Assembly (NCBI GenBank): GCA_037974965.1
Contig: JBBPFI010000004.1
Coordinates: forward strand, 1,116,001 to 1,180,000
Direction of reading: 5' to 3'
From: Dacryopinax spathularia
Taxonomy: Eukaryota; Basidiomycota; Dacrymycetes; Dacrymycetales; Dacrymycetaceae
Length of the DNA stretch: 64,000 nt
Below are positions 35,839 through 46,465 of this stretch, piece by piece (position 1 is the first letter of the stretch; each line of letters starts with the position of its first letter). The position numbers were made by a program, and so were the translations under genes. The notes beneath the pieces are model-generated. The model worked only from the letters and a program-made list of their open reading frames with translations. It was not told where the DNA came from and searched no databases.

Positions 35839-36981
35839 ATGTCGTTGCTCGTGCTCTCAGCGAAGGATGTCGACGCCGTTATTCAGAAAGCCACCCCACA
35901 GGAGCTATTGCACCTCATGGGGAAGGTGTTCGCCGCATTGCAGCAGGACACTGCGCATATATCACCACCGCCGGTGCAACTACCTCATCGATTGACGTTG
36001 CAGCTGCCCTCACACACAGCGCTCTTCATGCCGTCTCGATTGGCTTCAGCAGGCGGCTCGGCGATGAAGGTTGTGAGCGTACCGCATGGTCATAGTCTGG
36101 ATGGGCTGCCGGCGACTACGATCGTTATGGATGAGAAGTCAGGTCGAGTAAGAGCGGTCGTCAATGCTAGGAGCTTGACGGCTGTTCGCACCGCGGCTGG
36201 TGCGCCCATAGTCCATGCCCAAAATCTACACCGTGTGCTCATCCTAAGATAGGTTCGGGCGTCGCTGTTAGTATGATTGGCCCGAAAGAGCCAGAACGAC
36301 TCGTCCTGTTCGGGGCCGGTTTGCAGGTCAGCTCGAGTTGGGAAACCCAGCACCCATATTGACATTGCTCAGATGTTGCACCACGGCCTGCTGCTGCTGA
36401 GGATGTACCCTTCAATACAGACATGCACCATGGTGAACCGAACCGGGAACGCTCGCTTGGAGTCCGTCATGAAGGCGCTGGCACAAACCTACCCCAAGAT
36501 CCTCCTACGTAGTCTATCGTCCTCCGACCGAGAGAACGAGCCGGCCATACGAGATGCTGTAGCCGCTGCGCACATCATCTGTTCGGCAACGAGCTCTACC
36601 AAACCGCTTTATGACGCTGACTGGGTGCAACCGGGAACGTGTATTGTCCTCATCGGGTCGTACAAGCCCAACATGCATGAGATTTCAACCCAGCTCGTGA
36701 AGCGGGCCAGTATCATCGTGGTGGACTCTGCCGAAGCTTGCCTGAAAGAAGCTGGGGAGCTGATCGCAGCCGAATTGAAAGCGTCAGACCTGGTCGAACT
36801 CGGTGATCTGCTGGACGATGAGGGCAACCCTCTCCCAGACGGCGTGAACGCGCAGAAGAAGCAAGGGGATGTCACGATCTTCAAGAGCGTGGGCATCGGC
36901 CTGCAGGACGTGGCTATCGCCAGTCTTGTCGTGGATCAAGCAATATCTATGGGGCTCGGGACGGAAATCGATTACGACTAG
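35839..36981 (+). CDS. Ornithine cyclodeaminase / mu-crystallin family protein
   Basis: Exons 35839-36199, 36253-36326, 36373-36981; 347 aa. Family landmarks: VLSAKDVDAVI, TTIVMDEKSGRVRAVVNARSLTA (shown in part), the nucleotide-binding LVLFGAGLQ, and MVNRT followed by the second half of the Rossmann fold (DWVQPGTCIVLIGSYKPN, GDVTIFKSVGIGLQDVAIA). Members include ornithine cyclodeaminase, NADP-dependent ketimine reductase (mu-crystallin) and lysine/pyrroline enzymes; the substrate cannot be told from sequence. Normal length is 320-350 aa. Its stop is 5 bp from the stop of the CoA-transferase on the other strand, so the mRNAs must overlap. Confidence 0.88.
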
Positions 36982-36986
36982 TTAAG

Positions 36987-38765
36987 TCAAGAGATGATCT
37001 TCTTCTCATGCAAGGCTGTTATACTTTCTTGGTTATACCCTAGCTCGTGTAATACCTCCATTGTGTGTTGTGATAGATACGGCGGCGGTCTTGTGACTGG
37101 CATCCGCTTGCCGTTGTAATGAACTGCAGGAGCGACCAGCTTGATGTTGCCTGCACGGGGATGCTGTACAGATGACTCAGTCCGTCTGTTCGCTACTTGT
37201 TTCGCGAGATCACTCACCTCAACCTCCACCGTAACACCACGTGCGAGTGCTTGAGGATGCTCGAAAGTCTGCTGAATGTTGTTGATAGGTCCGAACGGGA
37301 CGCTAGAGTCGAATCAGCAAGCCAGCAAGCAACCATCGACTAAGCTTGCTAATACTCACCCCTTCCCTTCGAATTTGGCAAGCCAATAATCCCGAGTTTG
37401 CTCCATCATATACTTCTGTATCAAGTCCACGAGTACGGCGCGATGTTGAACCCGAAGTGCGTTATTGGCAAATCGCTCATCGCTCGCGAGATCGGGCCGT
37501 TCCAATATGTCTTGGGCCAGAATCTTGAACTGAAACACACATGAGATAGATGCCATGTCGGTGTGTGCCTCTGCTTACCTGCCGATCATTCCCTGCTCCC
37601 ACCATGACGAACCCATCCTTGCACGGAAAGACCTGATACGGCACGATGGATGGGTGTGCGGTGCCATGTCGCGAGGCTTCTTTCCCTGCAATGAGGTAGT
37701 TGGATGCAATGTTAGCGAGCCCCGCGATCTACTTTCTGTTGAGCTTGTGTCCCATGAAAGACAACCATGGGACTTGCCTGCGTTTCGAAGAGGTTGCAGT
37801 CTATCCATACCCCTTTGCCAGTCTGCTGCCGTGATAGCAGTGCAGCCATGATTGCGCCATGCGCATAGAGTCCTACGCAGGTGAGCAAGACATATAGAGG
37901 TAGGAAGGACACTTACCTGTACTAACGTCTGTCACGGCCACGCCGACCTTACATGGAGGGCCGTCTGGCTCTCCAGTTCTTCGAGATCATAAGAAGTGAA
38001 CATATCTTCTCCTCCATGAGCACATACATATGCATCAGACCAGCCTCTCCTTCGATCACCACATCATATCCTGCTGCCTTTCGGTACGGTCCTGTTTGCC
38101 CATATCCTACAAGGCGATCAGTAATTAAGCGGGTCGCATATCAAACCCCTCACCTGTGATGCTGCAATATATCAAGCGAGGGTTGATCTTCCTACAATCT
38201 TCCCAGCCAAGGCCCATTTCCGCAAGTTTTCCGCTCAAGAAGTTTTCGACCAAGATATCCGCATCCTGGACGAGCTTCTTCACAATCTCCAAGCCTTCTG
38301 GCTTCTTGAAGTTGATACCGCATGACCGCTTGTTCCGGTTCACAGCCAAGAAGTACGCTGATTCTGGTGGAAGATGGGATGCTGGCGCAGCCTCTGGGAT
38401 AGGTGCGAATGGTGGACTCCATGATCGAGTATCATCGCCCTTGATCGGCTCCTCGATCTTGATCACATCCGCACTATCCGAACAGCAAGGTAAGTCACAG
38501 TCTGAAGCCAGTCATGTTGACGGATGCACCCAAGATCCGCAAGCAGCATCGTCGCCGTGGGACCAGCCAGAACACGAGTCAGGTCTACCACCTTGATGCC
38601 TCTGAGAGGAGGAGGCATGCCTCTCGCGCCATTGTCAGAACGCGAGGCAGAGACAGAAGAGTTGTGGCGAGCATAGATACTCCCTATAGCGCGATTTCGC
38701 CCCGCAGAGTGGACAGATAACCAGCGGAAGCTTGTTCTAGACCGTTGCAGCATGACTGCGTTCAT
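36987..38765 (-). CDS. Family III (CaiB/BaiF) CoA-transferase, probably mitochondrial
   Basis: Nine exons: 38765-38530, 38473-38154, 38106-38028, 37978-37917, 37872-37778, 37728-37579, 37529-37360, 37302-37218, 37163-36987; 457 aa. Motifs: [128 protein letters not shown]. These fit the succinyl-CoA:glutarate (SUGCT-like) or formyl-CoA transferase branch. It moves CoA between short acids through a catalytic aspartate. The N-terminus is rich in Arg and Ser with few acids, like a mitochondrial presequence. Intron 5 (37729-37777) has a GC donor, GCAAGT, with a TAG acceptor. Confidence 0.9.
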
Positions 38766-39279
38766 GACAGACTTGTCGCTGTGGTCCAGCAGTTCAAAAG
38801 GTGAGCGACTTCAGTCAGCTTTAGTCGCCGGAGAAGGGAGCTGGCCGAGCTACGCGAAGCAGGGATGAACCGGCGCGTATCCGGGTGTGGGTCAGGAATG
38901 TTCGTCGGCCGGTCCCGACGCCTTGGGCCGATGTCCGGGCGGGGGGCGGCAGTCGTCTCCCGCCACAACAGAACGACATCTGCGGCACGAGGTAGGCGAC
39001 CAATAGACGGGCAGCGCAATAACCCACTTGATTATGTCCATTTATGATACCAAGGGTATGGAATGCATGCGAGGTGACACGGGAGGAGGATGAAGGATGC
39101 GAGGTGGAGGGATCCAAATGAACACGCGCAAGGGAGACAAACAAACAGGAGAGATAAAGACAAGAAAGACTCGAATCATAAGCCGTAGAAAAACAACATA
39201 AAGGGTCGTGTAACGTGAGAGAACGAAATCTATCGCTCGTTCCGCCATTCCGCTTATAGCGGAGCGCTGCCGCGCAAAC
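38766..39279. other. Intergenic region
   Basis: About 510 bp with the CoA-transferase promoter and the myosin V 3' UTR, both minus strand. It is GC-rich near 38860-38990 and more A-rich towards 39200. No gene or repeat was recognised. Confidence 0.5.
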
Positions 39280-42200
39280 CTATGACACCAGGGCGGCCAG
39301 CCGCCTGATGTGCGGCGTGTTTAAGTAGGCGGGGACATACGTCTCCAGACCCGTAACCTCGCGGGGCAAAGGCGACTCGTATGGACCGACCTCTTCCGTC
39401 TCTGGCGTGAGGAGTAGGTGATCGTTCCGATCATTGGGCACAATGCGCGAGGCGACAACCCGGAGAATCTCGGGCGAGATAGGATTCTGGAAGGATATCA
39501 TCAGCATGAGAAGCAAAATAACGGATAATGCGACTCACTTCATAGTCCGCAACGAAGTAGTTCGTGCACATACGCTGGATTTGTGTCGGAGTGAGCATCC
39601 AGCATACATCGTAGATGATCTCGATGTCCTGTGGTGTAGCCTTCTTGAGCTGCAGGAGCTTAGTGGCTTGCATAAGATGCTCCAGTTGGAGGTTCCCCTC
39701 AGGCATGTCGTGTGATTTGCACCACTCCTCGATACGAGTAATGTTGTATTGGATCTGCATAGCTAATGGAAGGTCAGAATTGGAGAACTTGTTATCAAGG
39801 GAATTTGCCTACCTCGCTTCCACGAGCTGAAGTTCCTTCGCATGAGGAGATCGTTGAAGCTCGTCACGCCGACGAGCCTGAGCAACTCGGTGAAGACCTG
39901 GCCGATTACAATTTCTTCCATGTAGTAGGTCTTCAAGCTACGGTACACCTTGTTGAACAGGTTCAGAATATCATCCATGTTGAAAGCAGGTTGTGCCGGG
40001 TGCAGCAGGCGATTGAATAGCCTGTTGTTCCCTTCTGTGGCAGTGAAGCCGGGAAGAGCTTGACTCTCGATCAGAGCGGGGATCACCATCTTGCTGAGTC
40101 GCTTCTTGGTCTCTACCATGAAAGTATGGTAGATGTTGAACTCGAGACTGTCAAGGTCGCCTTTCACAACCGTGACCAAACGCTCATAAGCATGCCATTC
40201 GAACTCGCGGCAAGCAGGATCGCCGCCCGGCCCAATCCCTTGCTGCATATCACTCTCAGCAACGCAGATGAACGAGAGGATCTCGTGCACGTTCGACAGC
40301 CAATAGATGCCAGGGATGATTGCATCCTCGCCTGAGAAGGACTAAGACTGGGTTAGCAGGCACGTCAACCAAGCAAAGCGGGGTATCTTACCATGACATG
40401 AGTCTGGATGGTCTGCATGACGTTTGCGAGGAAACGCTCGCTCTCGGCAATGAGACCGAATCGCCACATCTCGTTCGTGACCAGGCTGATAAGATGAGCA
40501 GGGAAGAGGATCTCCTTCATGTTCGGCGGCGGAGTCGTTCCAGGTTGAGGTATCTTCAGCCCACGGATCAAGCTGTTCAGAATATCCTCATCCAAGGCAG
40601 TCCCATCCTCCAGCAAGCGGATCTTCTCTTCGGCTGGATCATCATAGATGTCGCTCAGTCCGTTTACGGGCTTGAACCTCGGCATAGCATCTTGAGCGTT
40701 CAGTGCCACCGAGACGGCCCTTGGTGTACCGGTTGCTTGGCGTCTGGCGAAGTGGAGCACATCGTCGTATCCGTTCTCCACCTTCTCCGTATTGTAGTAC
40801 GGGGCAGCGCTGTGCGTCCGATTATGCCTCTTGACGCCATTAGTGGCAGCTCCGTTCGCCATCGGAGGTTGTTCGATAGCCTTATATGCAGGAGGATACC
40901 GTTCCGTAGGAGAGCTTGGGACGTCACGTGCACCTTTTGTGAGAGAGTTGAGAGCATTGGCGCGGTTAAGCTGATCCCGGAGGGTGCTAAGCTCGTTGCG
41001 CAGAGACATGATAGTGGCGCCATCATCGGTGCCCTTGACGGCGGCGCTGTCCAGGAGTCTTTGACGCTCCTCCAATAAAGCGGTGTGCCGCCCGAGATCG
41101 TCCGTCAACTGCTTGATCAGCTCCTCGTGCTCAACAACCTTCTGCTGCACAGTTTCGAGGCGCTGCTCGACGTCCCGCTTGTTTGCCAGTAACTCCTCGA
41201 ACTTCGACTTCGGAACGTGGGCCGTCTGTATCTCGATCTGAAGTTGGCGAGCCTTGCCCTCGACCTCCTCATGCCGAGACATCCAGGTACGGAGCATGGT
41301 CTGCAACTCCTCGTTCTTGGACTGCAGCTCCTTGTTCTCCGCAACACGTCGTTGGATAGTTTGTGTGAGCTCGACGACCTTGTTCTCCAGGCGATATGAG
41401 ATCTCCTTGAAGCGCGATGCCGAACGAGCCTCAGCACGGAGTGCCTTGAGCTCCTTTCGGGCATTACGCCGCCGAACACAGGATTGGAGGTAAATGATCT
41501 TCTTGATGTCCGACTTGTAGCTCCGACGAGCCATGAAACCGCGGAAGAGGCGCTGCAGTTGAACAGCAGCATTCTCGAGCCTTGCCTGCTGGTATTCTCG
41601 CCTTGCCTTTTGACCACGGAAAAGGCTTTGGAAGCGGATAACGGATTGGCGGACATCCAAGAACTGTTTCCGTTGGATGTATCGCCGGATCGCCTTCTGG
41701 AACCGTACAGCAGCAGCTTCCTGCCGCATACGATGTACCAAGCGTTGAGCCAATATCGTTCTCCACCACGCCTGGATCTTGATCGCCGCCGCACGCAGTT
41801 CTTTGTAGTTCTTGACGGCCATCCGTCGGCGCATGTTCTTCTGGATAATCGTGACGAGGTAGTTCAACCTATCGGTCCGTTGTGCTTCGAGATAGGCAAG
41901 CATGCCGGCTCGGAAGAAGATCTTGGTCAGGCCTGCCTGATACTTGTCTTCGTCCTTAATCGCAGCTTTGAGGATCTCGCTGCAAAGGGCTTTGGGATCA
42001 GTTTGCTTGGTCCATATTTCGGAAGGCACGAGCATATAGTAGCTGTCATCTGACATCAGCATTGCATATCAGATCAAGAAGGGTCTGCGTACCGCTCGGC
42101 GAATTCCTCATACGTCCAGCGAGAAGGATAACCAGCACAACTGATCCGGATCGTCTCCAGAACACCGCAAGCACGAAGCTGCCCTAGCACCTGCTGGGGT

Positions 42201-44636
42201 GCGAACTCCCATGCTCGTTTTGCCTCATTGGGCTTGATGCACCGGATATAGTGCACGTTTGTAACGCCAATCGTGTCCATTAGCGAGATCAGAGAAGCCT
42301 TGAAGATCGAACCGAGAGTCGGTTTGCGAGCAACGGCACGGCCGCCCTTGGCACCGGCATTCGAGCCCAGGCCGGTAGTCAATGACGCTCGTCCAGGATC
42401 GGGAATAAGTGACTGCCGCCGGTTGCTGACCACGCTCTCGGTATCCGAGCCTGCGCTTGGCGTCGGTGTGGCAGCATCGGCCGGCTTCGAACCTGCCAGT
42501 GCGGCCTCCAAAACTTCCTTAAAGAAGTAGTTCTGGGTGTTTGCAAGGAGCATGAGCTGCTCATCCGGCACAGTATCACGGTTCTTCTCGATGAAGCCTT
42601 CGACTTCGTAGGTGACGTCCAGCGCATAATGCGCAACAGTGAAAGCCGTGTTGCCGAAACGAGACTTCTTGAATACTTTCTTGTTCTCCGGCTTGTCAAG
42701 CTGGTTCACGAGTTTGGTGAGGAAGGAAGCGTCGGTTCCGGCTGGCAGGCGAGACTCTTCATCGAGCAGGGAGAGTATGCCAAGTCTGTTCTCGATGATG
42801 TCGATACAGGGCTGGTTATCCGCGAAGTCGATGAATGTCCAGGAAATTTGTTCCCGGACATACTCCTCCTGCTCGAGCTTGAATACGTGGGCATTGAACT
42901 AAAAACACCTGATCAGCCGATGCACATATAGGAAGCATATTCGCACACCTCTTGCTGCAGCTTCTCATTGGCGTAGTTGATGCAGAACTGCTCGAAGCTG
43001 TTCTTCTTGAAATGCTCAAAACCGTAGATATCCAGAACACCAATGAAGTTCTCCGCTCGGTTGGCGGCTTCACCGTCCTCCCCGGCCAAGCTCTCATTGA
43101 CGATCGATACGAGCCACTCGAACAGGCAAGCATATATGAACTTGGCCACGGAGTCACGTACGACTGTAGCTTGCGCGCCGTTGAGCGAAGTGACGATTTT
43201 CTCGTTCCGGGTCGTGAGCTGTTTCTTTACCGTCCACTTCTTGAACTCGCTTGGTGAGATGCCGAGGAAGCGAGTAGCGAGAGCCAAAGCCGGATCGTTA
43301 TCGTCGATCATGGCGTCATTCCGCGATTGGGAGATCTTGATGTTACCGAGATGCAACAGTGCAGCCAGGATCTTGAAAACAGCCCATTGCCTATCAATCG
43401 AAATGCCGACCGTTGACAGAGCCTGCTGGGTCTCGCGGAATTCTTCCACGTCATCCACTCCTGGGATTGGTGTCGATGACGGACCGCCCTGGTTGAGGTA
43501 GGCAAACTTGGTGACATCGTGGTCCAACGCGAGGTCCTTCCGCTCCTTGATAGGTACACCGGCACAGAGTTGGTAGAAGATATGATAGTTCCGTTCCGTG
43601 TCCGGCTGGTAAACCAAACGAGATCGCTCAAGAAGGTATGTTCGGATCCGAGCACCAACGATTTGCTGTTTGCCGTCGAACAAGATCTGGAGGGTGATCA
43701 GCTCCTGTACCCTGGCTGACTGTCTATATAGAGCTGCGCACCTGAATGTATTTTCCAAATCGAGAAGAGTTGTCATTCCGGGATGTCTTTGCATTACCAA
43801 AGGCTTCAAGAATTGGATTTGTAGCCAGGATTTGTCGCTCAACTTCGCTGGTCTCGTCTGCACCCTTGACACGTGTCTTGGAGCCTATGCCGGACGCGTC
43901 GGCATTGACCGAGGCGAGATAACGCATGATGAGCTTGGCGGATTCCGTCTTGCCTGCACCACTGCATATATGGATGAGACGCTGATGAGAATGAATCATG
44001 ACACGGTGGACGCACCTCTCTCCGGAAACAATGATAGTTTGACCCATGCCATCCTGTCTCATCCGTGTGTATGCATCCTCCGCAATGGCGAACAAGTGCG
44101 GCTCCAATTCTCCTCTCCTACGACCGCTATATGCTTGAATAATCTCCGGGCCATAGAGCGTGACGCGTTGAAATGGGTTGACAGCGATAAGCACTATACC
44201 GCTGTAGGTATAAATGATGTGTTGCGAGTAGCGATTCCGGATCGTGTGCAGGACTAGATCGAATGGCCTTAGCTCCCGCTCAAGCGCGGCGAAAAGGCTA
44301 TCAAAGCGTACCTGAGGGTTCGTTCAAGTGGGAAAGGGTGGCCATGTCGTCTGCGCTCTCGAGGAGAGGCGGGTTTCGTAGTGGTGGAAGGTCACCTTTG
44401 CCATCGCGAATGTCCGCCTCGGTCGTGTCCACTACGTGCTCCTATGCGGGGTATCAGCGCCTCTACCCCGCATACATCCACAGGACGGGGTGACGCACCT
44501 TGCCCCGCTCATCGACAAACGTGAGCTTGACCTTCCCGTCGTCGCTCTTCGTCACAGCGGTCACCTCTCCCGAGATCCATCCCTCTTCTTTGTCGGGGAA
44601 CCAGACGCGCGTCCCCCGCGCATAGATGTCGGACAT
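39280..44636 (-). CDS. Class V myosin heavy chain
   Basis: Exons 44636-44499, 44441-44312, 44255-44016, 43961-43742, 43686-42949, 42898-42093, 42042-40392, 40341-39813, 39762-39539, 39486-39280; about 1626 aa. SH3-like start ([17 protein letters not shown]); motor with [47 protein letters not shown] and [10 protein letters not shown]; six IQ motifs (such as [34 protein letters not shown]) for calmodulin-type light chains; coiled coil; DIL cargo domain ([12 protein letters not shown] to the end). It carries secretory vesicles and organelles on actin. Oddity: exon 3 carries 2 nt too many, so [12 protein letters not shown] and [16 protein letters not shown] are in different frames, joined by a (GT)3 run at 44219-44224. 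An in-frame alternative starts exon 3 at 44274 with a poor acceptor and a 37-nt intron. Confidence 0.93.
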
Positions 44637-45331
44637 TGATGATGATGGTCGTCAAGCTCGCCCTGGCGGCACGCAGCTTTCAAGCCCGTTTGGAGGATGT
44701 ACGAGCGGCGACCAGCGCGAGTTTTCGTCGTCGCAACAAGTAGACGGACGAGACAAGCAGACAATAAAGAGGAAAAGGAAGCGCTGATTGTCGTCGAGGA
44801 GCAGAGAATAGGAAGGGATGGACAACGGGGGAACACAGGAGAAGAGCGCGAAATGGTCCCGCGCGCGTCGCTAATCGAACTGTGGATCGCAGAGGCAAAG
44901 GGGCCAACGCAAAGTTACAGCCTTCGCCCCCAAACGCCTGTCAGGGTCTTCCAACGCGTTCCAGCTTACGTAAGTGCATACATTGCCTTCAAGGCCACGA
45001 CCACAGCCTGGCTGGCTCTCCTGCTGGCCAAAGACCGTCATCCGACGATGGCAGACCGAAGGATTCAGAGAACCAAGCAGCGAATAGAGACTACTACTGC
45101 CTTCGATACGAGAGAATCTCACTCGGACCTGGGATATAGCCACAAGTTCGGTCCCAAGTCACGTAGTGATGTACAACATTTCATATTCATTTGTTGATCC
45201 AGCAGTGATGGTGATGATACAATGGGGTAAGACTCAGTCAGGAGCGCAGGCAGTGCAGGTAGGTATCGTGTCACGACGCATATCTGCGCATACATCAGCC
45301 CTAATATCATCTATGACCCAGAGTGAACGGC
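44637..45331. other. Intergenic region upstream of myosin V
   Basis: About 700 bp between the E2 stop and the myosin V start, both minus strand. It should hold the E2 3' UTR and the myosin promoter. A + strand open frame across 44697-45197 has no recognisable domain. Confidence 0.5.
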
Positions 45332-46110
45332 TTACTTCTTCGTCCACTCCTTCGCCGTCTTCAGGAACGCCGCCTTGTCGTTCTTCAGTTGCTGTTGTTG
45401 AACCGTTAGTCAACCGCACCAGTCATATTTACGACTTTTGAAGATGGACTCACAGCCGCGATATCGGCATTGAACGGATCGTCCGGACTCGGGTTGTTGA
45501 CCTTGTCCTTAACTGTGGTAAGCACTAGAAGCCATACGTTAGTTTCATTTTCAAGCGATGCCGTACGCGTCAATATGACGTACCTTTGGCAATGGTGACA
45601 GCCGGTTTCCACTAGGTACGTAATGTTAACACCGGCAGAAAGTGGTAGGATGAATGGGGAACGCACTTCGTCCTTCAGGAGGGCGATGCAAATATGGCCC
45701 TCCTCGTCTACTCCGGGATGGTATATCTTCGTCTTGAATTCAACCTAGCACAACGGCAATCCGCGTGAGCCAGGCGTCCGGAAGCGCTCAGAGGGGGGAA
45801 GACTCACGTCGGGCGCCTTGAACGGGAAGTTCTGCGGGAATAGCAGCTTGAACTGGAACTTGCCGCCTTTGTAAGGCGACTCAGGCTAGCTCAACGAATC
45901 AGTGACACGTATATTGGTGACAAGGGAGTCTATGCACAGATGCCTTTAGGACGCATGTCCACTCCATTATGTTCTGCTCATTAGGCTCGATCTTCAGATC
46001 GGGTATCGGCTCCGCATTCAGAGTAGCCAGTTCCTACAATCTTTCAGCTAAGGCCCATCAATGCATTACTCGAGATAGCACACCTTCTGGATACGCCTTA
46101 CAGCAGTCAT
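45332..46110 (-). CDS. E2 ubiquitin-conjugating enzyme
   Basis: Seven exons: 46110-46084, 46033-45938, 45885-45808, 45744-45667, 45611-45584, 45524-45454, 45391-45332; 145 aa, a bare UBC domain. It runs MTAVRRIQKELATLNAEP, IMEWTCVLKASPESPYKGG, FKLLFPQNFPFKAPDVEF, KIYHPGVDEEGHICIALL, DEWKPAVTIAKVLTTV, NPSPDDPFNADIA, EWTKK. Cys86 is the ubiquitin thioester site. The usual HPN is HPG here (residues 76-78), lacking the asparagine that stabilises the transition state in most E2s; some fungal E2 clades may share this, which I could not check. The sequence lies between the UBE2D and UBE2L types. It is divergent from the Ash2-like gene across 355 bp. Confidence 0.92.
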
Positions 46111-46465
46111 CGTTGTCAGTGAGAGAGACGAGCACCAAGCGAAGGCCAGACGAGCACCGCATGGCCCACACCTTCAGGGTCGTCGTGACTCTCCTTTGTG
46201 CTGCCCATCAACGTCACGCCGCTTTCATTCTCGTCGCCACTCACAGCGAAGACGCGTTAAATACGCCACTTTCTCCACCTTTCTCACACCATCATTCACG
46301 ACACGATCACTGATGGCAGCCAGTTATATCTTCTGAACGTATCGGGATATCTAACTGGGACGAAAACTGAGAACGAGTTGCTGCTTTTCTGAAAACACCA
46401 CTGTCGTCCTAAGCGCGTCGTTACTACCCCTTACCTGGGTGCGCGCCTACCTTCACACGGACATC
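46111..46465. promoter_or_regulatory. Divergent promoter region, E2 enzyme / Ash2-like
   Basis: These 355 bp lie between the start codons of the E2 (-) and the Ash2-like gene (+). The + frame just before the ATG continues to a GTG at 46439, but ATG 46466 is the first standard start. No TATA box was seen. Confidence 0.45.

Noticed and set aside
44274-44311. 37-nt intron that would keep myosin V in frame
   Set aside because: Shorter than any other intron in the window, with a poor acceptor, and it replaces conserved motor residues with unrelated ones.
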